Part shown: one piece after another, positions 1 to 10,084 of the stretch
Numbering within the stretch: position 1 is the stretch's first letter
Layout: every line of letters starts with the position of its first letter
DNA from: Aphanomyces cochlioides
Lineage: Eukaryota; Oomycota; Saprolegniomycetes; Saprolegniales; Verrucalvaceae
Direction: 5' to 3'
DNA length: 64,000 nucleotides
Assembly (NCBI GenBank): GCA_019828595.1
Contig: JAHQRK010000004.1
Location: 2,790,001-2,854,000, forward strand
Made by a program: the position numbers and the translations under genes
Notes under the pieces: model-generated
Databases searched by the model: none
What the model saw: only the letters and a program-made list of their open reading frames with translations
What the model was told of the DNA's origin: nothing

Positions 1-3000
1 GCCACACGGGGAGGTTCAAAAGTTCTTCGAGGCTTGGTGGCGAAGCGGTTCGCTTGGCCATAGGTGTGGCGGCCCATTGATGCCAAATGTCGTGCCAAAG
101 AGGATGCAGCTCCCACAAAAACAACCACTTGGAGCTGTGGTTGGGGAAGTACGTGAGAAAGTCGAACGGGTGGGTGTCGCGATACAGCTTGTTCATGACA
201 CGGGAAAATTGTCTCTTGACAAGCAACTTCCATGGGGCAAATGTGTTGGGTGAATTGGGCTGCATCAAGAGTTGGAGCCGCAGCAGTCGCTGAGTCCGAA
301 GCTTCGAAGCCACATGCGGAATACCGAGGCCGAGTTTTTGATCGAACTGCCACTTGCGGCAAATAGTTGAGCGATGATGGTCGGTGATTTGCGTCTTCCG
401 ACCAAGGATGTACTTGTTGACCATTCTTTGCCAAACGGCAACCATCGTTGGAGGCACATACACTGCAGCCGTGACATGCCATAACAACGACAACAACATG
501 GTCGATACGATGAGTTTGCGGCCTTGGATGGTTCGCGCACGACTTCCCCACGTTTGAAACGCAGCCAGAAACTTGTCGTTCAGTTGCTGGACTTGAAAAT
601 CGCGCGGCAGTCGGTGGCCAAAGAGAATACCAAGGTATTTCACTGGCTTCTCGCTCGGCAAGACGTTCAAGAGGCCACCATCGTCGATGTCTTCGATATC
701 GAGATTGTTGTTGAGCGCCAAAGTCATGCACTTGGCAACGTTGAGACGAGCTCCAGACACAGAGCAAAAGTCTTCGACAATTGCCATTTGCTCGACCGCC
801 GCTTGGAGGGATGACGAGAGTAGAGTCGTGTCGTCGGCAAAGTAGATGCTCGTCAGTGAGTCTCCATTTGGAAGGGGAATACCAAAATCAGGAGATCCGC
901 GTAGCATTTCGCCGAGTGGCTCGAGGTAAAGTACGAAGAGCATGCACGATAGGGGGCAACCTTGCTTGACTCCGCGGGTAGGCCGTATGGTAGGGCCAAG
1001 ACCGTCGTTGAAAATGATCTGGACCAGAGGCGTATTGTAAAGCAACTGAACCCAAGACACAAATGTGGGACCGATGTTCATCTCCTTGAGTACGTCGAAG
1101 AGAAAGCCTTGGTCAACCATATCGTATGCCTTGGAAAAGTCGAGAAACGTCGCGTAGTAGTCGTGGTCTTCATTGGTACAGAAAGTCTGCAATGCTTGTA
1201 CCAGCATCACGTGGTCGTGCAAGCGACGGCCAGGGACAAAACCAGCTTGGCTTGGGTGAGCGAGGTATGGGGCAACTTGTGCAAGACGGTAGGCCAGCGC
1301 CCGCGATAGAATCTTGACTTCAACCGACATGAGAGTAATCGGCCGATAGTTGCCAGGGTCGCCTCTGTCTCCAGCCTTGAACAAGAGCGCCACTGCACTT
1401 CGGCGTTGTTGGAGCAGGAGGTGACCGTGATGGGTGAGTTGGTAGTTGAACACCTTGAGCAGGATTTGGGCGAATACGTCCGGGGAGACTTGAAAGAAAG
1501 CTGCAGGCCAGCCGTCTGAACCAGGAGACTTGTTCGGGTTCATAGACTTGAGCGCGCCGCACAGGTCTTCCGCCGTGAGAGGACTTTCCAGAGCGTCGCG
1601 CTGTTCTTGAGTGAGACGTCGAGTAATGGCTCGAATGATAGCTCGGCGACGGGCCCGATTCAACGGTGGTTGGTCTCTTGGAGTGACCATGATGTTTTTC
1701 CAATGAGACGTAAAACCAGCCTTGACTTCAGACGGGTCAGTCGACGTTGCACCGTTGATTGTCACGGACGAGAGCGGCACTTTGATCCCCTTGGGTCGAC
1801 GAAAAAAGTGACTGGTACCTCGCTCGTTGACGTTGGCGTGAAAGTCGAATTGCTGATCCAGGTTGAACTGTCGGTACTCGCTGCGGGCAGTGTCAAGGGC
1901 TTGACGGGCGGTATTAACAATGGATGTCTCAACGAGTCCCATGTCGAATGCTCGGCGGGAAGTAAGCCACTTCATCTTGAGGCTGTTGAGTGTGTACTTC
2001 ATCGAGTCAATGTACTGGCGATGACTGACTTGGAGACGCTTCTTCATTCTCTTCAACCAGCCGTACCACTTTGCGCCAAAGTTTTGAGTGTCGTCTGCGC
2101 GCATCTCGTCCAAAAGTTGATTGGCTTCGGCCTTGATCGCTGCGACTACTTGAGGGTTCTTTAAGAGCTCACGGGGGAGGCGCCAGTAACTTCGGTCGGG
2201 AGCTCGCTGCTCGCAGGAGAGGACCACTTTGTGTTCCATGTGGTCGCCTGCAAAGCTGCTTGGGGAATAGCTTGAACGTGCGTACGTTTGAGCGACGATA
2301 TCTTGGTCCACAAACAGGTAGTCGAGGCGGTTGCTTCGACCAGGGCCGCTGTAAACGCGCTCGTTGGGGTGGTGCATCCTCCACGCATCGGTAACACCAA
2401 GTGCTGAAAGCCAGGCAATGCATTCCGCCTTACCAGCGTTGTGGTCTTGGCGAGGTCGAGTCGCGTCCAGATGCTCCTCCAGGGGTAAGTTGAAATCGCC
2501 TCCGACAAAGTGAATGCTGTCGTCTTCAAAGTCGCGAGGCAGGTCGTCGAAAAACGGTGCTCGAGAGTGAGCGATAACCGGGGCATAGACGTTGTGAAAG
2601 TACACAGGAACGCCGTCCCACTGAGTTCGAACAACCATGTATCTTCCAGGTCGGTCATGGGTGGTCAAGTGTTGCAGGTCGAGGAATCCAGGCATGGATC
2701 CATGGAAATACGATGCCACACCGCAGCGCCGATTGTTGAGTGAGTCGACGCGATCAGTGCGGAGATCGTTGGTGAAAAGCTTGTATTTGCCAACGCCTAC
2801 TTCGTTGTTGAGGTGGAGTTGGAAGGTTTCGAGATGTTTGATGTTATTGATTTTGGTTTCTTGAAAGAAAACGGCTTGGGTCGGAATTTGGAGTCGCCGC
2901 GCCACAAGATGTCCGTTGTCTTTCAGCCCATTGAGGTTGGCAGTGGTCAGTTCGAGTATGGGGAACTTGGTGAAGAGACCGGCCGCGACCACCTTAGCCA

Positions 3001-3031
3001 CGGAACGCGACAGACGTTGCGTTCGCAACAT
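1..3031 (-). CDS. LINE ORF2: endonuclease and reverse transcriptase (partial)
   Basis: Read right to left from an ATG at 3031, this frame stays open to the window edge (at least 1,010 codons). The N-terminal quarter is an EEP endonuclease: FFQETKINN (Gln-Glu-Thr), GGDFNLPLEE (about 2490), and SNRLDYLFVDQD (about 2310). The middle is a reverse transcriptase: NKSPGSDGWPAAFF (about 1510-1550), FLDFSKAYDMVD (about 1115), GVKQGCPLSCMLF (about 950), and the catalytic YFADDTTLL (820-844), followed by a thumb region with YLGILFG. The start overlaps the end of ORF1 by 38 nt in another frame, so translation probably needs reinitiation or frameshifting. It supplies target-primed reverse transcription of the element. 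Start choice is tentative; the domain calls are firm. Confidence 0.88.
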   Translation of the reverse strand, partial: MLRTQRLSRSVAKVVAAGLFTKFPILELTTANLNGLKDNGHLVARRLQIPTQAVFFQETKINNIKHLETFQLHLNNEVGVGKYKLFTNDLRTDRVDSLNNRRCGVASYFHGSMPGFLDLQHLTTHDRPGRYMVVRTQWDGVPVYFHNVYAPVIAHSRAPFFDDLPRDFEDDSIHFVGGDFNLPLEEHLDATRPRQDHNAGKAECIAWLSALGVTDAWRMHHPNERVYSGPGRSNRLDYLFVDQDIVAQTYARSSYSPSSFAGDHMEHKVVLSCEQRAPDRSYWRLPRELLKNPQVVAAIKAEANQLLDEMRADDTQNFGAKWYGWLKRMKKRLQVSHRQYIDSMKYTLNSLKMKWLTSRRAFDMGLVETSIVNTARQALDTARSEYRQFNLDQQFDFHANVNERGTSHFFRRPKGIKVPLSSVTINGATSTDPSEVKAGFTSHWKNIMVTPRDQPPLNRARRRAIIRAITRRLTQEQRDALESPLTAEDLCGALKSMNPNKSPGSDGWPAAFFQVSPDVFAQILLKVFNYQLTHHGHLLLQQRRSAVALLFKAGDRGDPGNYRPITLMSVEVKILSRALAYRLAQVAPYLAHPSQAGFVPGRRLHDHVMLVQALQTFCTNEDHDYYATFLDFSKAYDMVDQGFLFDVLKEMNIGPTFVSWVQLLYNTPLVQIIFNDGLGPTIRPTRGVKQGCPLSCMLFVLYLEPLGEMLRGSPDFGIPLPNGDSLTSIYFADDTTLLSSSLQAAVEQMAIVEDFCSVSGARLNVAKCMTLALNNNLDIEDIDDGGLLNVLPSEKPVKYLGILFGHRLPRDFQVQQLNDKFLAAFQTWGSRARTIQGRKLIVSTMLLSLLWHVTAAVYVPPTMVAVWQRMVNKYILGRKTQITDHHRSTICRKWQFDQKLGLGIPHVASKLRTQRLLRLQLLMQPNSPNTFAPWKLLVKRQFSRVMNKLYRDTHPFDFLTYFPNHSSKWLFLWELHPLWHDIWHQWAATPMAKRTASPPSLEELLNLPVW

Positions 3032-5993
3032 CTCCCAGCATGAGTGTCTGAGTGTCGGGTTGGAACATCACTTGGTTGTCGAAGGTGGGGTCCAGGGAGC
3101 CAGCCTCATGGAATTCCAGGATCGTGGTCAAGACGTATCGCGACTTCTCGTCTTCGCCGGCATACAACGTTTCCATGATATTCCAAATCAAGAGGCCGAA
3201 GCTCGTGTCAAGCAATATGGCAGATAGCGATATGCCCGACAAACAGCGGGAGCCCAAATGAGAAGCCAGTGCAGTGACCGGGTACTTGGTAGAGGCCACG
3301 ATCGCAGCATCACTGTTGTAGTACGTTGGAGCATGAATGGACAAGAGAACTTCTGCCACAGCCAACACTTCTTCCAGGTCGCCGCGGTGGAGGGAAATCT
3401 CGTCGCCGTCAATGGTAGTATCGATGAAGTCGATGTTCTTGAATAGCTCGATGTTGCTGAAGATGGCTTGAACGTGCTCGCGGGTCATACGCACACCCCA
3501 CGTCAATGAGTACAGCTGGGAGAACGGTTTGTCTCCACCCCAAGTCGCTCGAAGCCACCGATGGAGGAGGCGTTGTCTCACAAAGTACTCAAAGCACGCA
3601 CGGTCTTCATCAAAAAGTCGGTGCAGTTGCAAGCCAAATTCAATCGGGGAACGCTCGAGATGGCTACACAGCATGTCGACGCGGCCGTCGTTGATGAGTT
3701 GGGCAAGGTTGAACGAGCTGTTGGTCACTGCATCTTCGACTTGGGTTGAGAGATGCAATGGAACTTTGGCTGTCTTGGTGTCGAGGTCTTGTAGTTCGGC
3801 GAGAATTTCGTCAAGAGACATTTCTATGCGCTTGGGAACGCCATCTTGGATCTTGGTGCCGCCGACAAATTGACCGGACGTAGGGAGGTGGGGAGGGTCA
3901 TCCGAGACGTCCAGCTTGGGTACAATCGTTGAGATCTTGTAATCGCCAAACTGAGCAACGTGTTCCTCGGGGTTGACACACACACGTTCGTCGAGGGCTT
4001 CAAACATGTTGGGCGAAATCCAAGAGCGGCCATGCTCGGGGGAATCCACTTGCTGTTGCGTCTTCTTGCGCTTGCCTCTCGACGCCTTGACGCCAGTCCA
4101 CTGCGGAGGGTTGGCTTGCGCAGTTTTCCGACGTTTTGGCGCCTTGGGAGTCGAAGAAGGCGGGTTGGTTGGGCTGGGAGCTGGCTTGTTCAATCCATAT
4201 TGGCGGGACGTTGCATCAAGGTCCAAACGAACCAAGTTCTTGTCACGAAAATACCACCCTTGACCGTACACGCGGAGACAACGGCCCTTGAAAAGAATTT
4301 CTTCGACGAGACGGCCGTCGCGCTGTATGGTCGTTGGTACGGAGGTTCCTTCAAAGTAAAGGCGGTACCGAGAGCTCGCCATACCGCTTGAAGAGGAAAC
4401 GTTGGGGTAGGAGCCCCACAGGAAGCGTGGCTCCAACTTGGTCATGACGTCGAAGATCAGGCGCTCTTCGTCTTGATCTTGAAGGCCTTGAGGGATGTCC
4501 ATGAAAAATCCGCCGAGGACGTGCGGAACGTTCATCGTGAAGTGTTGGGACGAGCCATCTCGAGCGACTTGAATCTTAAACGCGATGCCTCGCAGCTTCG
4601 TCATCGCTTCGTGAGAGGCAACACCCCACTTGAGCATGCGGTTCGGGATGTCCTTCTCGCATCTCACAATGTCAGCAATCGCAGTGTCGAGGCCGAGGGC
4701 TTGGTTGTCGAAAAGGATCGATGCCATGGCAGCTGAAACATCGATGGTCTTCGTGTGTGCACCCGTGGGCATCTGCAACCAGCCGACGATGCCGCGCGCC
4801 GAGTGCTTCTGGATCGGGAGGGTGTCTTCAAACGTGAGGGTTCCAGCAGCACGCTTGCGAAGGAGGGGTTCGAGTTCCTCCATCGTGGGCTGGTAAGGAG
4901 CAACGTCCTTGGTCTTGATGGCCTTGGCAGACTGAGACCGCTGTTGCGCTTGGAAGGCCCATACGTCGTTGGGGGCCTGGCGGTTGTTGGGTTGGCCACG
5001 GCCAGGTGTCTGGGCTCCGCCAGATTGAGAAATGTTTTCCAAATGCGATCCGGGTGAAGCCTGAGACGATGGCTGGCGGACTGAGTGAGAGTCCGAGTCG
5101 TGCGTCAGACCAACACTCAAGCGTGCGTCAGAGGCTTGGTCTTGTCCGGACCCTGTCCCATGGTGGACAGAGTCACACGTTTGACCTTCACTCGCGTTGG
5201 ACTTCGAGAAGCTTCCATGGGTGACTTGGTCTTGAGTATTCCCATGACCAACACTGGCCACAGGGTTGTTCGCGATTGTTCCAGATCTTGCCCGATGATT
5301 CTTCGAGAAGAGACCATCACTCATGGAGCGACTAGTCTCGATGGGATCTTGACCTGTCGCCAGAGTGGACTTGTCGCTCGGGGGATTCTTTGAGAAGGGA
5401 CCTTCACTCAGGGATGGACTGTTCTCGAATCTTCCTTGACCTGTCGTCATGTTGACGTCGGTGCTTGAGCGAGTCTTCAAGAAGCCACTATCACTCGTCG
5501 AGAGAACATTCTCGAAAGGAACAGAACCCAACGGAGTCTTGCCAGGCAAGCCACCATCACTCACGATGGACGTGGTTGATGGAGATTCTTCGGGCAAGGT
5601 CGTTGACGTCATGAGCACATCTTCCGAGGTTGGAACGCCGTCTTGCCAGGCTTCGTCGCAAGTGTCAGAGGTCGTTGGATCATTCGCGGGATCGCAAGCC
5701 TTCGTCGAGCGAGTCACAGGCAAGGGTTCAAAACGGCGCGGTTTCGAAGGGGTTGCACGTTGACGTGGAAACGGAACGCGCGTTGGAGTAGGGAGCGGAT
5801 TCGTAGACGCGTCATGATGCGAAGCGTTGGAAGCATCGTCGACGTCCTCTTCCAACGACGACGCCATGTCGGTATCGCTTGGGGATGGGTCAGCAACGAC
5901 GATGACGTCCATATCGCTGGGGCTGGACGCCGAGGGAGAGAACGCGGAGGAGCAAGATGGGGCACGAGGGTTGGTCGAGCGGGTAGCAACCAT
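2994..5993 (-). CDS. LINE ORF1 protein
   Basis: A 999-residue open frame from the first in-frame ATG at 5993; the frame continues upstream to 6035 but without ATG. The first 350 residues are low-complexity, rich in Ser, Thr, Asp and Pro, with loosely repeated blocks of the form SxSDGxFSKN. The remainder is globular and includes a basic segment (PKAPKRRK, about residue 630) that could bind nucleic acid or act as a nuclear signal. I see no CCHC zinc knuckle. Position directly 5' of the endonuclease/RT frame identifies it as the ORF1 of the same element; ORF1 proteins of LINEs usually coat the element RNA. I do not recognise a named fold. Confidence 0.75.
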   Translation of the reverse strand: MVATRSTNPRAPSCSSAFSPSASSPSDMDVIVVADPSPSDTDMASSLEEDVDDASNASHHDASTNPLPTPTRVPFPRQRATPSKPRRFEPLPVTRSTKACDPANDPTTSDTCDEAWQDGVPTSEDVLMTSTTLPEESPSTTSIVSDGGLPGKTPLGSVPFENVLSTSDSGFLKTRSSTDVNMTTGQGRFENSPSLSEGPFSKNPPSDKSTLATGQDPIETSRSMSDGLFSKNHRARSGTIANNPVASVGHGNTQDQVTHGSFSKSNASEGQTCDSVHHGTGSGQDQASDARLSVGLTHDSDSHSVRQPSSQASPGSHLENISQSGGAQTPGRGQPNNRQAPNDVWAFQAQQRSQSAKAIKTKDVAPYQPTMEELEPLLRKRAAGTLTFEDTLPIQKHSARGIVGWLQMPTGAHTKTIDVSAAMASILFDNQALGLDTAIADIVRCEKDIPNRMLKWGVASHEAMTKLRGIAFKIQVARDGSSQHFTMNVPHVLGGFFMDIPQGLQDQDEERLIFDVMTKLEPRFLWGSYPNVSSSSGMASSRYRLYFEGTSVPTTIQRDGRLVEEILFKGRCLRVYGQGWYFRDKNLVRLDLDATSRQYGLNKPAPSPTNPPSSTPKAPKRRKTAQANPPQWTGVKASRGKRKKTQQQVDSPEHGRSWISPNMFEALDERVCVNPEEHVAQFGDYKISTIVPKLDVSDDPPHLPTSGQFVGGTKIQDGVPKRIEMSLDEILAELQDLDTKTAKVPLHLSTQVEDAVTNSSFNLAQLINDGRVDMLCSHLERSPIEFGLQLHRLFDEDRACFEYFVRQRLLHRWLRATWGGDKPFSQLYSLTWGVRMTREHVQAIFSNIELFKNIDFIDTTIDGDEISLHRGDLEEVLAVAEVLLSIHAPTYYNSDAAIVASTKYPVTALASHLGSRCLSGISLSAILLDTSFGLLIWNIMETLYAGEDEKSRYVLTTILEFHEAGSLDPTFDNQVMFQPDTQTLMLGDVANATSVAFRG

Positions 5994-6045
5994 ATTGTCA
6001 GATAGCGTAGAGTGGTACTGCGGGGTAGCTGGCAAATTGGAAACT

Positions 6046-6118
6046 GCCCGTCTAGCTCAGTCGGTAGAGCGCAAGGCTCTTAACCTTGTGGTCGTGGGTT
6101 CGAGCCCCACGGTGGGCG
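6046..6118 (+). tRNA. tRNA-Lys (CUU), array copy 1
   Basis: A 73-nt cloverleaf. Acceptor arm GCCCGTC pairs with GGTGGGC using two G-U pairs; anticodon stem CAAGG/CCTTG encloses loop CTCTTAA, anticodon CTT; T arm is GTGGG-TTCGAGC-CCCAC. No intron. T runs at 6123-6126 and 6131-6135 are a likely Pol III terminator. Its 5' flank differs from the other copies because the LINE ends only a few bases upstream. Confidence 0.95.
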
Positions 6119-7024
6119 CTTCTTTTGCTCTTTTTGGGTCCCAGACATACATTCCTCTCACACACAATCCCCACTTTTTAAAACACTTGATCCCTCCAAC
6201 TGCAGCTTCTTTGTCTGACAATACCTCCGTCCTTCCAAGCCTTCACTCCACGACTATGTGATATGGTCGACTATGTGATGGAGTGGTCTACACAATACCG
6301 TCGAGGATGTGATGACGGTCGAAAACATGATACCGTCGAGTCTGGGATATAGTGCGTGTGAGTCCACGAAGTTCACGGTGCAATGGCATACGTCATTTTG
6401 TGCAGCGCGTGAGACGGTCGAGTCTGTGAGACGGTGGAAAAGTGTGAAAACGTATAGTCAGTCTGTGAGGCAGTGACGTATGTGACGAGGTCGGATAAAT
6501 GGCGGAGTTTGTGCCACTGTAGAATATGTGATTCAGTGCTGCATGTGAAGAGATGGAATGCGTGATACGTGACTCGGTGGCGCCACGGATAAGTTGGCGT
6601 ATGCGATATCGTGGCGTCTACGATGCGGTAGAGTGTGTGGTGGAGTAGACTTTGTGAGTGGAATATATGTTGTGTATGATGGCGTGATGTCTGTGACGCA
6701 GTGGACAATGTGATGCGAGGTTGATACGTTGGAGTCCTTGGTGGATATATGTGCCTTCCTAGGCAGGTTGGGAAGCTGTCGAGTTGAACAACCGTAGGAC
6801 TTGGTATAGAACGTGTGTAATGCATGGCGTCGTCATCGAATGGAATGGTTGTGGTGGAAAAGTAAGTTGTGATGTGTGTCGTTTGTCTGTGAGCATGATT
6901 TGGTGCGTGGTATGAGTTGGTGAATACTTTTGTGTCGGAGGTCGGTACTGAGTGTCCCCTGCGTTTTGAGTGTGACAGTGTTCTGGAGTGTGTTGTATGT
7001 ATGGAGTGTGTATGTCGTCAGGAA

Positions 7025-7097
7025 GCCCGTCTAGCTCAGTCGGTAGAGCGCAAGGCTCTTAACCTTGTGGTCGTGGGTTCGAGCCCCACGGTGGGCG
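7025..7097 (+). tRNA. tRNA-Lys (CUU), array copy 2
   Basis: Identical in sequence to copy 1, with anticodon CTT and intact A and B box promoter elements (TAGCTCAGTCGG and GGTTCGAGCCC). The second downstream T run is one base shorter (four T) than in the other copies. Confidence 0.95.
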
Positions 7098-8002
7098 CTT
7101 CTTTTGCTCTTTTGGGTCCCAGACATACATTCCTCTCACACACAATCCCCACTTTTTAAAACACTTGATCCCTCCAACTGCAGCTTCTTTGTCTGACAAT
7201 ACCTCCGTCCTTCCAAGCCTTCACTCCACGACTATGTGATATGGTCGACTATGTGATGGAGTGGTCTACACAATACCGTCGAGGATGTGATGACGGTCGA
7301 AAACATGATACCGTCGAGTCTGGGATATAGTGCGTGTGAGTCCACGAAGTTCACGGTGCAATGGCATACGTCATTTCGTGCAGCGCGTGAGACGGTCGAG
7401 TCTGTGAGACGGTGGAAAAGTGTGAAAACGTATAGTCAGTCTGTGAGGCAGTGACGTATGTGACGAGGTCGGATAAATGGCGGAGTTTGTGCCACTGTAG
7501 AATATGTGATTCAGTGCTGCATGTGAAGAGATGGAATGCGTGATACGTGACTCGGTGGCGCCACGGATAAGTTGGCGTATGCGATATCGTGGCGTCTACG
7601 ATGCGGTAGAGTGTGTGGTGGAGTAGACTTTGTGAGTGGAATATATGTTGTGTATGATGGCGTGATGTCTGTGACGCAGTGGACAATGTGATGCGAGGTT
7701 GATACGTTGGAGTCCTTGGTGGATATATGTGCCTTCCTAGGCAGGTTGGGAAGCTGTCGAGTTGAACAACCGTAGGACTTGGTATAGAACGTGTGTAATG
7801 CATGGCGTCGTCATCGAATGGAATGGTTGTGGTGGAAAAGTAAGTTGTGATGTGTGTCGTTTGTCTGTGAGCATGATTTGGTGCGTGGTATGAGTTGGTG
7901 AATACTTTTGTGTCGGAGGTCGGTACTGAGTGTCCCCTGCGTTTTGAGTGTGACAGTGTTCTGGAGTGTGTTGTATGTATGGAGTGTGTATGTCGTCAGG
8001 AA

Positions 8003-8075
8003 GCCCGTCTAGCTCAGTCGGTAGAGCGCAAGGCTCTTAACCTTGTGGTCGTGGGTTCGAGCCCCACGGTGGGCG
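8003..8075 (+). tRNA. tRNA-Lys (CUU), array copy 3
   Basis: Identical to the other copies, 978 bp after copy 2, with the same downstream T runs. Confidence 0.95.
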
Positions 8076-8981
8076 CTTCTTTTGCTCTTTTTGGGTCCCA
8101 GACATACATTCCTCTCACACACAATCCCCACTTTTTAAAACACTTGATCCCTCCAACTGCAGCTTCTTTGTCTGACAATACCTCCGTCCTTCCAAGCCTT
8201 CACTCCACGACTATGTGATATGGTCGACTATGTGATGGAGTGGTCTACACAATACCGTCGAGGATGTGATGACGGTCGAAAACATGATACCGTCGAGTCT
8301 GGGATATAGTGCGTGTGAGTCCACGAAGTTCACGGTGCAATGGCATACGTCATTTCGTGCAGCGCGTGAGACGGTCGAGTCTGTGAGACGGTGGAAAAGT
8401 GTGAAAACGTATAGTCAGTCTGTGAGGCAGTGACGTATGTGACGAGGTCGGATAAATGGCGGAGTTTGTGCCACTGTAGAATATGTGATTCAGTGCTGCA
8501 TGTGAAGAGATGGAATGCGTGATACGTGACTCGGTGGCGCCACGGATAAGTTGGCGTATGCGATATCGTGGCGTCTACGATGCGGTAGAGTGTGTGGTGG
8601 AGTAGACTTTGTGAGTGGAATATATGTTGTGTATGATGGCGTGATGTCTGTGACGCAGTGGACAATGTGATGCGAGGTTGATACGTTGGAGTCCTTGGTG
8701 GATATATGTGCCTTCCTAGGCAGGTTGGGAAGCTGTCGAGTTGAACAACCGTAGGACTTGGTATAGAACGTGTGTAATGCATGGCGTCGTCATCGAATGG
8801 AATGGTTGTGGTGGAAAAGTAAGTTGTGATGTGTGTCGTTTGTCTGTGAGCATGATTTGGTGCGTGGTATGAGTTGGTGAATACTTTTGTGTCGGAGGTC
8901 GGTACTGAGTGTCCCCTGCGTTTTGAGTGTGACAGTGTTCTGGAGTGTGTTGTATGTATGGAGTGTGTATGTCGTCAGGAA

Positions 8982-9054
8982 GCCCGTCTAGCTCAGTCGG
9001 TAGAGCGCAAGGCTCTTAACCTTGTGGTCGTGGGTTCGAGCCCCACGGTGGGCG
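8982..9054 (+). tRNA. tRNA-Lys (CUU), array copy 4
   Basis: Identical to the other copies, 979 bp after copy 3. The spacer that follows is the longest of the array (17-bp expansions at 9188 and about 9676). Confidence 0.95.
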
Positions 9055-9187
9055 CTTCTTTTGCTCTTTTTGGGTCCCAGACATACATTCCTCTCACACA
9101 CAATCCCCACTTTTTAAAACACTTGATCCCTCCAACTGCAGCTTCTTTGTCTGACAATACCTCCGTCCTTCCAAGCCTTCACTCCAC

Positions 9188-9238
9188 GACTATGTGATAT
9201 GGTCGACTATGTGATATGGTCGACTATGTGATATGGTC
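9188..9238 (+). repeat. 17-bp minisatellite, three copies (unit 4)
   Basis: Three exact copies of gactatgtgatatggtc where units 1-3 have one. The same triplication is at 10218-10268 in unit 5. It accounts exactly for 34 of the extra bases in these units. Confidence 0.9.
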
Positions 9239-10011
9239 GACTATGTGATGGAGTGGTCTACACAATACCGTCGAGGATGTGATGACGGTCGAAAACATGA
9301 TACCGTCGAGTCTGGGATATAGTGCGTGTGAGTCCACGAAGTTCACGGTGCAATGGCATACGTCATTTCGTGCAGCGCGTGAGACGGTCGAGTCTGTGAG
9401 ACGGTGGAAAAGTGTGAAAACGTATAGTCAGTCTGTGAGGCAGTGACGTATGTGACGAGGTCGGATAAATGGCGGAGTTTGTGCCACTGTAGAATATGTG
9501 ATTCAGTGCTGCATGTGAAGAGATGGAATGCGTGATACGTGACTCGGTGGCGCCACGGATAAGTTGGCGTATGCGATATCGTGGCGTCTACGATGCGGTA
9601 GAGTGTGTGGTGGAGTAGACTTTGTGAGTGGAATATATGTTGTGTATGATGGCGTGATGTCTGTGACGCAGTGGAGTATGTGATGCAGTGGACAATGTGA
9701 TGCGAGGTTGATACGTTGGAGTCCTTGGTGGATATATGTGCCTTCCTAGGCAGGTTGGGAAGCTGTCGAGTTGAACAACCGTAGGACTTGGTATAGAACG
9801 TGTGTAATGCATGGCGTCGTCATCGAATGGAATGGTTGTGGTGGAAAAGTAAGTTGTGATGTGTGTCGTTTGTCTGTGAGCATGATTTGGTGCGTGGTAT
9901 GAGTTGGTGAATACTTTTGTGTCGGAGGTCGGTACTGAGTGTCCCCTGCGTTTTGAGTGTGACAGTGTTCTGGAGTGTGTTGTATGTATGGAGTGTGTAT
10001 GTCGTCAGGAA

Positions 10012-10084
10012 GCCCGTCTAGCTCAGTCGGTAGAGCGCAAGGCTCTTAACCTTGTGGTCGTGGGTTCGAGCCCCACGGTGGGCG
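10012..10084 (+). tRNA. tRNA-Lys (CUU), array copy 5
   Basis: Identical to the other copies, 1,030 bp after copy 4. This is the last complete copy; the array breaks off 13-14 nt into a sixth tRNA at 11025. Confidence 0.95.

Larger units (their letters stand above)
1..6040 (-). mobile_element. LINE-type non-LTR retrotransposon, 3' part beyond the left edge
   Basis: The element reads on the minus strand with two long overlapping reading frames: a large Ser/Thr-rich ORF1 followed by an ORF2 with an exonuclease-endonuclease-phosphatase (EEP) domain and a reverse transcriptase. Neither frame shows a stop where I read it, so the copy may be recent. No LTR is seen. The 3' end (RNase H region if present, 3' UTR and tail) lies outside the window. 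The 5' end must fall between the ORF1 start at 5993 and the tRNA-Lys gene starting at 6046, because the tRNA 5' flank here differs from the flank of the other array units. Target-site duplications cannot be checked with one end missing. Confidence 0.85.
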
